Positions 56,967-64,000 of a stretch of DNA of 64,000 nt are shown piece after piece; the stretch's first letter is position 1, and each line of letters opens with the position of its first letter. Under the pieces are notes generated by a model. That model did no database searches and was not told the DNA's origin. It saw only the letters and a program-made list of their open reading frames with translations. The stretch lies in the NCBI RefSeq assembly GCF_001261775.1, contig NZ_LN868538.1, positions 1,074,312-1,138,311 of the forward strand. Direction: 5' to 3'. The DNA comes from Anaeromassilibacillus senegalensis (GTDB taxonomy: Bacteria; Bacillota; Clostridia; Oscillospirales; Acutalibacteraceae). The position numbers and the translations under genes are program-made.

Positions 56967-57575
56967 TTATTCTACATATTTGTCTATAACTTGTTTATAC
57001 AATCTTTGATACGTTCCTTCCTCTTCCTGATTGTTCAAGCCTAAAGGTTCTATCTCATTCTTCGACGGAACCGCATACCGGGAGCGCTCGGGGAAAGAAA
57101 TTTCATAATATTCCCCTCCAAGTAATGGAGACTCCGAGGGATCGAGGAAAAAGACATACTCCTGCCCGGGAATCGCCGGGGTATAACCACAATATGCTAC
57201 GATATACGTTTCGCCTTTTTTATTTGTTTTCACAAAATATGGTTCTACAAAGGCAACTTGATCTCCGGGTGATAAATCCCCCTTAAAAGTTTCGGTAATC
57301 GTCAATGTGGAGGAGGTAAACCCTGTCGAATCCCCATAAACCGGATCGTTCAACATCTCGTCGTGGTTTACGGCATCATCAGCCAACACTCCTTTTACAA
57401 TACAGGTGCTCCACTCTTCCAAGTCATTCAAATTTTCAGGGTTCTTTGCCAAATAACCACCCATATTTTTAATAGGTAAGTCTTGAACTCTCGGCTCCTT
57501 TTCGACTGAGCACCCAGAGAATGCTAAAGTTGTTATCAGTAGAACAACGATACATACACATAAGTATTTTTTCAT
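56967..57575 (-). CDS. Putative lipoprotein
   Basis: A 202-residue secreted lipoprotein: signal peptide with lipobox LAFSGC, lipid-attachment Cys about residue 22. The mature part is a beta-rich domain (STLTITETFKGDLSPGDQVAFVEPYF, ETYIVAYCGYTPAIPGQEYVFFLD), a pattern seen in small surface lipoproteins, some of them linked to metalloproteases. ATG 57575 follows GAGGTGG; GTG 57584 is in frame but overlaps that site. It lies 12 bp after the metalloprotease gene, so they form an operon. AT-rich like its neighbour. Confidence 0.8.
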   Translation of the reverse strand: MKKYLCVCIVVLLITTLAFSGCSVEKEPRVQDLPIKNMGGYLAKNPENLNDLEEWSTCIVKGVLADDAVNHDEMLNDPVYGDSTGFTSSTLTITETFKGDLSPGDQVAFVEPYFVKTNKKGETYIVAYCGYTPAIPGQEYVFFLDPSESPLLGGEYYEISFPERSRYAVPSKNEIEPLGLNNQEEEGTYQRLYKQVIDKYVE

Positions 57576-57587
57576 TTTGTCCACCTC

Positions 57588-59090
57588 TTATTTATATGTC
57601 TCTTGTAGTGCCTGTTCGTCATGTTCCAGAATACGGTAAGCTGCTGTAGCCGTACTTTCTCGCATGATAGCTGTATCAGAACAGGGTGGGTGTCTTAAGC
57701 CCAAAGCATGTCCAAATTCGTGGGTAACAGTCTGCGCCTGCGCCGCTGAACTATTTTCTAAAAGATGATCCTGCTCTAAAGTAATTCTTGAATGGACAAA
57801 AACATCTTTTAACCGACCACCGTCCTGATCCACTTCATTTCCATTTTCATCATAAGTTACTGTTATTCCTAACACATTTTTTCCTGCACCCAGAATTGAC
57901 CCTTTCGTCAAAACAATATCTTTCCCCACGTCATCATTCGTATCAGACACCCATATTTCTCCGAAAGACACACCACTAGCGACCCCATTCCAAGACTCTA
58001 TACTAGAAACAATTTGATCCATACTGATTCGGAAATTTTCCTTAGCGACAAGGTCTTTTACTTTATCCAAAATCTGCACCGAAATTCCATCAGAATTTCT
58101 CCATGTTCCACCCCATGATTGCTCGGGTGTAAGTACTTGAATACTTTTCGATAACTGATTATCATCGGGATCGATATCTGCACTTGTGTGCTGGGGATCA
58201 ATGTAAATGCCTAGACTAGTACCTCCTGAATTCTCAAATTTAGCATTAACAGCAAAATTTAATATTTTCCTAGCGGGTATGCTGGCACGGGCTGTTCCAT
58301 CCAACATCTTACCGTTTAATAATATTTTAATAGGTATATCCACTCCATCAAGGTTGCCAAGGTTCGCTACACTGATCTCATATGCATGATCAACATTTGG
58401 CTCAATTTTACTCGATCCACTGATTTCATATGCTCTAACAGAGACCGCATCTTGCCACCTGAACGCTTTACTAACAGAATTATTTGAAGTGTTCGTCTCA
58501 GTCGGTCCATTAGGCAACCACACTGTTACCATAACCGTATGGCTACCGCCAACTCTATTTTTAATATTTAAATTTAGATTGGCGGAAGCACCTGCCCCCA
58601 ATGTCACTGCCACACTTTTCGTTGTCAGAAGTTGCGTATCCATATAAACAGAATAATTAAAGCCGGAAATTGTGGTGCTTCCTAAGTTTTGAATTGTAGA
58701 AACAATTTTAACATCAGTCATATTAGGAAGCGGCTCAGTGTTATTGGGTGCCCGCATATTGGATATTGCCAAATCTGTCCCCGTCGCGCGGGATAATATT
58801 TGATTTTCATTTTTCTCTTTTGGGATAATTATTATCTCACCCTGTTCAACTTCGGGAATTTCATTTACTTCTAAATCATCTACATTTTCTTCTTCAACAG
58901 TTTCTTCTATTAGAGAAATTCCCTCTGATTGAAAATCAGACAAGTCAATTTGAGCAATTATCTGTTCATCAGAACTCACATTTTGCTTTAGACTTGATTG
59001 ATCCTGAGCTGCAGCATGTCCTGCTAAACATCCACTTATGGATATACACAAAATACATGCCAACAGTTTTTGGTTCCATCTCATTTTCAT
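57588..59090 (-). CDS. Secreted matrixin-like zinc metalloprotease with CARDB domains
   Basis: An exported 500-residue protein. Signal peptide about 1-28; an acidic stretch near 60-95; two CARDB-type beta-sandwich domains (about 103-200 and 215-310); then a metzincin catalytic domain. The zinc motif HEFGHALGLRHPP (about residue 457) gives HExxHxxGxxH, and a Met-turn follows in TAIMRES. It resembles M10-type matrixins rather than M12. Likely degrades host or bacterial surface proteins. Start ATG 59090 overlaps the stop of a 21-residue ORF, so its translation is coupled. The AT-rich composition suggests acquisition. Confidence 0.9.
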   Translation of the reverse strand: MKMRWNQKLLACILCISISGCLAGHAAAQDQSSLKQNVSSDEQIIAQIDLSDFQSEGISLIEETVEEENVDDLEVNEIPEVEQGEIIIIPKEKNENQILSRATGTDLAISNMRAPNNTEPLPNMTDVKIVSTIQNLGSTTISGFNYSVYMDTQLLTTKSVAVTLGAGASANLNLNIKNRVGGSHTVMVTVWLPNGPTETNTSNNSVSKAFRWQDAVSVRAYEISGSSKIEPNVDHAYEISVANLGNLDGVDIPIKILLNGKMLDGTARASIPARKILNFAVNAKFENSGGTSLGIYIDPQHTSADIDPDDNQLSKSIQVLTPEQSWGGTWRNSDGISVQILDKVKDLVAKENFRISMDQIVSSIESWNGVASGVSFGEIWVSDTNDDVGKDIVLTKGSILGAGKNVLGITVTYDENGNEVDQDGGRLKDVFVHSRITLEQDHLLENSSAAQAQTVTHEFGHALGLRHPPCSDTAIMRESTATAAYRILEHDEQALQETYK

Positions 59091-59152
59091 TGCATTTCCT
59101 CCTTAATGTACTGTTTTAGTTTCAGAAACACTTTTACAGATAAACGGCCCAT
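59087..59152 (-). CDS. Small ORF (21 residues) coupled to the metalloprotease
   Basis: ATG 59152 follows a near-perfect AAAGGAGGAG site. The encoded peptide, MGRLSVKVFLKLKQYIKEEM plus a final Gln, is basic and partly amphipathic. Its TGA overlaps the metalloprotease ATG (ATGA). A second ribosome site, AAGGAGG, lies inside its own 3' end. It may be a leader peptide coupling translation, or a small secreted or membrane-active peptide; I cannot decide. It is too short for ordinary gene calling. Confidence 0.6.
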   Translation of the reverse strand: MGRLSVKVFLKLKQYIKEEMQ

Positions 59153-59354
59153 TGGAATCTCCTCCTTTCTTCATAAAAGGCCTCTATTAACTAGTAACGA
59201 TAAAAATCTTCAAAAGGGGACAACTTTTTCTGATTTTGTTTATTTTTTCCTGTAAAAAATTCCTTTTGAGTTTTATTTATATTGTCACTAGAATCAATTT
59301 TTCTAAAATGTTATAATAATAATTTAAACTCTTATTCACGAAAGGACTCCCGCC

Positions 59355-60545
59355 ATGACTGAAACGCCCCTCTATACCGCCTTGTTATCCCACCAGTCCC
59401 TCCGCCGCGCGTCGTTCCACACGCCGGGGCACAAGAGCAACCCCGCCGCCCTGCCACAGAAGCTTTTGTCCCTCGACTACACGGAACTGCCGGACACGGA
59501 CAGCCTGTTTGAAGCGGAAGGCCCGATTTTACGGGCGGAGGAGGCCGCAGCCGCGCTGTTCGGCACCAAACGCACGCTGTTTTCCGCCGGAGGCTGCACG
59601 CTCTGTATCCAGGCAATGCTCCGGCTGGCCGCGCCCTGCGGCGGAAGCGTCCTGTGCAGCCGCGTGGTGCACCGCTCGGCGGTCAATACGATGGCCCTGC
59701 TGGGATTGACGCCCGTCTGGTCCATGCCGGAGGACCTCTGCGCCGCCGTGGAACAGCATCCCGACGTGAAGGCCGTCTACCTCACCAGCCCCAGCTACTA
59801 TGGCGAGCTGGCGGACATCCCCGCCCTCGCAGCGGCCTGTAACCAACACGGCATCCCTCTGCTGGTGGACAACGCCCACGGGGCGCACCTGTTTTTCACC
59901 GATCCGGTCCTGCACCCCATCGCGTTGGGCGCGTCGATGACCGCCTGCTCCGCGCACAAGACGCTGAACGTACTGACAGGCGGGGCCTGGCTGAACCTAG
60001 CGGACGCGCGGTTCGCGGACGGCGCGAAAAACGCCATGAGCTTGTTCGGCTCCACCAGCCCATCATACCCCATCATGGCTTCGCTCGACTACTGCCGCGC
60101 ATGGCTGGAGGAACACGGCAGAGCGGCCTTTACGCAGTTGCAGGCGCGCGTACATGCGTTGAAAACGGCCCTGCAAGCCATGGGATTGCGCGTGCTGGGG
60201 ATGGCCCCGGACGACTCCCCCCTGCGATGGGATCCCACGCGCGTCACGGTGGACACCGCCTCCATCGGACTGGCGGGGACGAAAGCGGCGGAGCGCCTGC
60301 GCCAGGCGGGCTGCGAGCCGGAATACGCGGACAGCCAGTGCGTGGTCTGCATCGCGACGCCGTTCAACACGGAGGAGGATTTTACGCGTCTGGAGACGGG
60401 TTTCCGTGAATTGCTCCGGCACGCGGGCGCGCCCCTCCCCGCCGGAAATACAATCGCGCAGCTGCCGCCCCTCCCGCCGGTACGCGCGTCCCTGCGGGAA
60501 GCGGTTCTCGCCCCGGCGGAGTCCGTTCCGCTGGCTCTAAAATAA
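59355..60545 (+). CDS. PLP-dependent Orn/Lys/Arg decarboxylase family protein (short form)
   Basis: A 396-residue fold-type I PLP enzyme related to ornithine/lysine/arginine decarboxylases, of the short YaaO-like type that lacks the acid-inducible wing domain. PLP Lys candidate is in SAHKTLNVLTGG (about residue 202); DNAHGAHL carries the Asp that contacts the pyridine nitrogen. N-terminal FHTPGHK is a family hallmark. AAAGGA precedes ATG 59355. In B. subtilis yaaO sits near tmk, yaaQ, holB and yaaT; here darA follows, supporting that relationship. Actual substrate unproven. Confidence 0.9.
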   Translation: MTETPLYTALLSHQSLRRASFHTPGHKSNPAALPQKLLSLDYTELPDTDSLFEAEGPILRAEEAAAALFGTKRTLFSAGGCTLCIQAMLRLAAPCGGSVLCSRVVHRSAVNTMALLGLTPVWSMPEDLCAAVEQHPDVKAVYLTSPSYYGELADIPALAAACNQHGIPLLVDNAHGAHLFFTDPVLHPIALGASMTACSAHKTLNVLTGGAWLNLADARFADGAKNAMSLFGSTSPSYPIMASLDYCRAWLEEHGRAAFTQLQARVHALKTALQAMGLRVLGMAPDDSPLRWDPTRVTVDTASIGLAGTKAAERLRQAGCEPEYADSQCVVCIATPFNTEEDFTRLETGFRELLRHAGAPLPAGNTIAQLPPLPPVRASLREAVLAPAESVPLALK

Positions 60546-60548
60546 AAA

Positions 60549-60570
60549 CGATCCGGCGGGTTCCGGATCG
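60549..60570 (+). promoter_or_regulatory. Hairpin between the decarboxylase gene and darA
   Basis: CGATCCGG/CCGGATCG, an 8-bp perfect stem with a 6-base loop and no T-run. Probably an RNA-stability or pausing element rather than a full terminator. Confidence 0.45.
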
Positions 60571-60599
60571 GATTACATAGAGAATGGGAGGCAATCATT

Positions 60600-60923
60600 A
60601 TGAAGCTGGTTCTTGCCATTGTGAATAAAGACGACAGCAGCATGGTTTCCGCTGCGCTGACCCAGGAAGGGTTCCCGGTTACAAAGCTTGCCACTACAGG
60701 CGGTTTCCTGATGGCGGGCAATACCACATTTATCTCCGGTGTGGAGGACGACAAGGTCGATCAGGTCATCCGCATCATCGAACAGCAGAGCAGCCGGCGC
60801 ACGCAACTTGTGCCCAGCACCTCCACCATGGATATGGGCATGTACACCTCCATGCCGGTGGAAGTCACCGTGGGCGGCGCGACCATCTTCGTGCTGGACG
60901 TCGACCGTTTTGAAAAGGTATGA
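60600..60923 (+). CDS. darA: Cyclic-di-AMP receptor protein (DarA/PstA/YaaQ)
   Basis: A 107-residue PII-like protein that binds c-di-AMP as a trimer. Visible: KLVLAIVNKDDSSMVSAAL, TTGGFLMAGNTTFISGVED (ligand loop) and a C-terminal ATIFVLDVDRFEKV strand. Family members bind c-di-AMP with no catalytic activity; the downstream target is unsettled. GGGAGG precedes ATG 60600, and the TGA overlaps the holB start (ATGA). The usual neighbour tmk is absent between it and the decarboxylase. Confidence 0.93.
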   Translation: MKLVLAIVNKDDSSMVSAALTQEGFPVTKLATTGGFLMAGNTTFISGVEDDKVDQVIRIIEQQSSRRTQLVPSTSTMDMGMYTSMPVEVTVGGATIFVLDVDRFEKV

Positions 60924-61798
60924 ATTTCGAAGGAATTTCCTGCGGCGAGGGGGTCAGGCAGAGCCTGTCCCTTGCCTTTTCTGAAAACCGGCTGCCGCAC
61001 GCGATCCTGATCGAGGGACCGGCGGGCAGCGGTAAAGAAGCGCTGGCCCGCTGGATCGCAAAAGCGGCTGTCTGCACCGGAGAAGGGGAACGCCCCTGCG
61101 GGCATTGTCCCGGGTGCATAAAGGCCGCGGCGAACTCGCATCCGGACATCACCATCGCGGGAGGCGGAACGACCGCCCGGTCGTTCCATGTGGACACGGT
61201 CCGCGCCATCCGTTCGGACGCGTATATCAAGCCGAATGAGGCGCCCCGCCGCGTGTTCCTGCTGGAAAACGCGGAAACGATGTCCGAACAGGCGCAGAAT
61301 GCGCTGTTGAAGGTTTTTGAGGAGCCGCCGGACCGCGTGCTGTTCGTCCTGACGGTCACATCCGCGTCGGCGATGCTCTCTACCGTGCGGTCCCGCGCGC
61401 AGCTTTACACCCTGGAGGGTGAAACAGCCGCCGCACCGGAGGACATGGAACTCTGTGCCGCCCTGTGCGCCGCGATTCCCGCGGCGGCGGAAGCAGCGCT
61501 TCTGGAGCTGACCGCGCCGCTCATCCGGGATAAAGACCGATTGCGCCGGATTTTTAAGCAGCTCTACCTGCTGTTCCGGGACGCCTGCGTCCTGCGGGCG
61601 GGTGGGAATGCCTGCCTTTCCGGCCAGCGGGAGGCGGCGGACACACTCGCGCACGCGTTGACGCGGGACAGGCTCCTTGCCCTTTTGGAGCAGGTAAAAA
61701 CGGCGCAGCGGGCACAGGAACAAAACGCCAACGCGGCGCTTTTGGTTACCGCTTTTTGCGCGCGGCTCTGCACAGCGGCGCACGGACGTAAAAAATAG
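60920..61798 (+). CDS. holB: DNA polymerase III subunit delta'
   Basis: A 292-residue clamp-loader subunit. It has an AAA+ fold with a P-loop-like GPAGSGKEAL (about residue 33), a zinc module (CTGEGERPCGHCPGC, about 50-64), sensor-type LKVFEEPP and STVRSRAQ (SRC-like) segments. It is a normal clostridial delta'. Start is fixed by ATGA overlap with darA, and the ricT gene follows 49 bp on, preserving the conserved darA-holB-ricT order. Confidence 0.92.
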   Translation: MNFEGISCGEGVRQSLSLAFSENRLPHAILIEGPAGSGKEALARWIAKAAVCTGEGERPCGHCPGCIKAAANSHPDITIAGGGTTARSFHVDTVRAIRSDAYIKPNEAPRRVFLLENAETMSEQAQNALLKVFEEPPDRVLFVLTVTSASAMLSTVRSRAQLYTLEGETAAAPEDMELCAALCAAIPAAAEAALLELTAPLIRDKDRLRRIFKQLYLLFRDACVLRAGGNACLSGQREAADTLAHALTRDRLLALLEQVKTAQRAQEQNANAALLVTAFCARLCTAAHGRKK

Positions 61799-61847
61799 GA
61801 AAATGTGGGTATCCTAACCATAGAAAAACATTGTACGGGAGGTTTGT

Positions 61848-62741
61848 ATGGCCGAGGTTATAGGCGTTCGTTTTAAAAACATGGGCAAGGTGTATTACTT
61901 TGACCCGGACGGCAACGAATTAAAACTGGGCGACAACGTGATTGTGGAAACCGCGCGCGGTGTGGAATGCGGCGAAGTCGCCATGGAGAAAAAAGAGATC
62001 ACCGAAGAGGAAATCGTACAGCCGCTGAAAAAGCTGATCCGCGTGGCGACGAAGGACGACCTCAAACGCGTGGCGGAAAATTCAATCAAAGAAAAGACCG
62101 CGTTCGGCATCTGCCTGAAAAAGATTGCGGCACATAAGCTGGATATGAAGCTGGTCGACGTGGAATACACCTTCGACAACAGCAAGATTTTATTTTATTT
62201 TACGGCGGACGGGCGCGTGGATTTCCGCGAGCTGGTCAAGGACCTTGCGTCCGTGTTCCGCACCCGCATCGAACTGCGTCAGATCGGCGTGCGCGACGAA
62301 GCAAAGATGCTGGGCGGACTGGGCATCTGCGGGCGGCCGTTCTGTTGCGCCACCTTTTTGAGCGGCTTTCAGCCGGTTTCCATCAAGATGGCCAAGGAAC
62401 AGGGGTTGTCCCTGAACCCGGTCAAAATCTCCGGCACCTGCGGCAGGCTGATGTGCTGTTTGAAATACGAACAGGAGGCCTATTCCGACTTGCTGCGCCG
62501 CACGCCCTCGGTCAATTCCGTGGTGATCACGCCGTCCGGCAAGGGCGTCGTGGTGGACCAGAATATCCTGACCGGCAAGCTGCTGGTGCGGCTGGATTCC
62601 GCGCCGGAAGCCGCGCCGCAGGCCTTTACCGTCAAGCAGGTGAAACTGGTGCGCGGCGCACGCGGCGGCAGTGAAAAGCCGGCGGAAAAACCCTCTGACA
62701 AAGCGGAAGCCGCACCGCCGAAAGAGCCGGAACAGAAGTGA
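61848..62741 (+). CDS. ricT: PSP1-domain protein RicT (YaaT)
   Basis: A 297-residue member of the PSP1/RicT family, part of the Y-complex (RicT-RicA-RicF) that assists RNase Y mRNA processing, sporulation and competence in Bacillus. It carries cysteines for a Fe-S cluster (GICGRPFCCATF and GTCGRLMCCLKY). The acidic/Pro-Lys C-terminal tail (about 260-297) is longer than in B. subtilis. GGGAGG precedes ATG 61848. Partners RicA/RicF are not in this window. Confidence 0.93.
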   Translation: MAEVIGVRFKNMGKVYYFDPDGNELKLGDNVIVETARGVECGEVAMEKKEITEEEIVQPLKKLIRVATKDDLKRVAENSIKEKTAFGICLKKIAAHKLDMKLVDVEYTFDNSKILFYFTADGRVDFRELVKDLASVFRTRIELRQIGVRDEAKMLGGLGICGRPFCCATFLSGFQPVSIKMAKEQGLSLNPVKISGTCGRLMCCLKYEQEAYSDLLRRTPSVNSVVITPSGKGVVVDQNILTGKLLVRLDSAPEAAPQAFTVKQVKLVRGARGGSEKPAEKPSDKAEAAPPKEPEQK

Positions 62742-62821
62742 GGTCGAATCGCTGGAATTTTTTATGAAACACACAATAAACTGTTGCTTTTTTGTCAATC
62801 TGTGTTAAAATAAGCTTGTAA

Positions 62822-63013
<192 letters not shown>

Positions 63014-63031
63014 TTTTCATCTATGCAAGCT

Positions 63032-63064
63032 AAAAGGCGAAGCGCTTGACGCTTCGCCTTTTTT
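63032..63064 (+). terminator. Rho-independent terminator after ferredoxin
   Basis: AAAAGGCGAAGCG (63032-63044) with its complement (63050-63062) then TTTT; 13-bp stem and 5-base loop. Confidence 0.9.
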
Positions 63065-63238
63065 GCACCTCCGCCATGGTCAGCACGGCGCGGGCAAACG
63101 CCTGCGCAAGCATGCGTCCACGGATAAGAACCCGCTCCCGTGTGCGCGCTCAGCCGACGATTGGCTGAAGTTCACCGCAGGTCCCGCGTTTCAGAAATTG
63201 TCATGTCTTTTAAAACAGGCTAAGAGGTATACATAAAA

Positions 63239-63790
63239 ATGAAGGTACTTCCCGTTGTTCCACATGTGGGAATCGGCCCATTAAAGCTGGGCCTGTATCC
63301 CGAACAGATTCTTGCCGCAATCAAGCAGCTGCGTTCCGCATTTCATTTGCCAGACAATCGGGAAATCCAAATTTCAAAAGACACAGAGGACGATGGGTTC
63401 TCCCTGCGATATCTGGACGACGCTTTCTTTTTCCTGGTCCGATACCAAAACAATCGAGCCGTGGAAGTCGCGGTTGATGATACGCTAAAAGAACGCGCAA
63501 AGATCATGCTCTATGATCTGGAGGTTTTTCGAACCCCAGCAGAACAATGCATAACGTTTTTAAAACCATTCAGCCCCTGCTCCTATGATTTGGGAGACGA
63601 ACAGCTCAGTACAAATTATGAATTTGACGATATCGGCATCCGCTTATGGCGGGAACACCCGTTTCATCCGAAGCTTCTTTTCGACGAATCATATATGAAA
63701 GAAATGTCTTTGGTCATCGATGAAATGTACCGGTATCTTTACTTTGAAATAATCGCGGTAAAGCGGCAAACGGACCCAAACCAGGTCTGA
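63239..63790 (+). CDS. Hypothetical protein, possible immunity-type
   Basis: A 183-residue soluble protein. The opening PVVPHVGIGPLKLGLYPEQIL pattern is found in uncharacterised small proteins, some encoded next to polymorphic toxins, so an immunity role is possible but unproven. Mixed alpha/beta composition with acidic patches (TEDDGFSLRYLDD, LGDEQLSTNYEFDDIGI). ATG 63239 has only a weak AAGAGG site nearby. It is AT-richer than the ricT/ferredoxin genes. No toxin gene is seen next to it, though the window ends 210 bp later. Confidence 0.65.
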   Translation: MKVLPVVPHVGIGPLKLGLYPEQILAAIKQLRSAFHLPDNREIQISKDTEDDGFSLRYLDDAFFFLVRYQNNRAVEVAVDDTLKERAKIMLYDLEVFRTPAEQCITFLKPFSPCSYDLGDEQLSTNYEFDDIGIRLWREHPFHPKLLFDESYMKEMSLVIDEMYRYLYFEIIAVKRQTDPNQV

Positions 63791-63881
63791 TGCAAAAAGA
63801 TAGCCCTACAATGTCCTTATGTAAAATGATAATAGAGCCGACAATTCGCTGAAAACCATAAAAAGCAAACACACGCAAGCT

Positions 63882-64000
63882 CCCCCGGCAATGGAGAGCA
63901 CACCGCCCTACCTGAGTGACTCAGGTATGTGAGGATACCGGGGGTGTAGGGGGCGGACCTCCGGTCGGGACGGCGCGGGCGGAAGCCTATTCAAACACAG
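63882..64000. repeat. Structured terminal region with dispersed-repeat copy 4
   Basis: CCCCCGG (from 63882) pairs with CCGGGGG near 63938-63944; inside lies a perfect CCTGAG-TGA-CTCAGG hairpin (63911-63925 region), and CCGCCCTAC pairs loosely with GTAGGGGGCGG. GACCTCCGGTC (63956-63966) follows with GGGACG. No gene is seen in 63791-64000. Confidence 0.5.

Noticed and set aside
56580-57044. Plus-strand ORF (154 residues) in the lipoprotein/membrane-protein gap
   Set aside because: It overlaps two minus-strand genes, lacks a ribosome site and shows no domain.

Overview
The window looks like a chromosomal segment of a high-GC gut Clostridium-class bacterium (Oscillospiraceae/Ruminococcaceae-like). 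This is inferred from the clostridial ferredoxin, the darA-holB-ricT block, DegV, PadR, DUF975 and DUF3793 proteins, AGGAGG ribosome sites, and very large multimodular exoglycosidases with FIVAR, CBM32, cohesin and dockerin modules. I cannot name the species.

Layout. 1-6250 (minus): a partial GH31 enzyme with many carbohydrate-binding modules and the start of a second catalytic domain. 7159-8436: an EAL phosphodiesterase. 8512-19459 (minus): two giant secreted GH2 enzymes; the first in transcription order carries a cohesin-like domain and the second ends in a dockerin. 19927-24808: a self-contained ferrous-iron regulon (DUF3793, flavodoxin, two FeoA, FeoB, a Cys-rich FeoB partner, a DtxR-like regulator) with six copies of a GTTAGC-N4-GCTAAC palindrome. 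25084-29051: a TfoX-C protein, an SDR oxidoreductase, MmcQ/YjbR, an unknown gene, a convergent macrodomain gene, DegV and a CPCC protein. 29208-33666: a TetR repressor divergent from small membrane proteins, a PadR/permease-prefix/DUF4097 operon, and a VOC protein.

33666-34019 is a non-coding string of hairpins. 34130-36809: a cation/proton antiporter behind a riboswitch-like leader, convergent with a MATE exporter behind an attenuator-like leader. 37207-42804 (minus): a GH89 alpha-N-acetylglucosaminidase. 43041-46006 (minus): an unknown protein and two DUF975 membrane proteins. 46310-51943: an AT-rich BspA-like leucine-rich-repeat/Big_2 surface protein with 252-bp tandem repeats. 52047-55357 (minus): ilvB-ilvN-ilvC. 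55788-59152 (minus): small membrane proteins, a lipoprotein, and a matrixin-like metalloprotease preceded by a 21-residue ORF. 59355-63013: a PLP decarboxylase-like protein, darA, holB, ricT and a ferredoxin. 63239-63790: an unknown protein.

How the genes fit together. The GH31, GH2 and GH89 enzymes with CBM32/FIVAR modules resemble the mucin/host-glycan exoglycosidases of Clostridium perfringens. The cohesin and dockerin on neighbouring GH2 genes suggest non-covalent assembly. A roughly 95-residue C-terminal module is shared by the GH2, GH89 and LRR proteins (twice in the last), which suggests a common surface-targeting or binding role. The iron regulon, branched-chain amino-acid genes and c-di-AMP/replication genes are ordinary core functions. 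All GC comparisons were made by eye.
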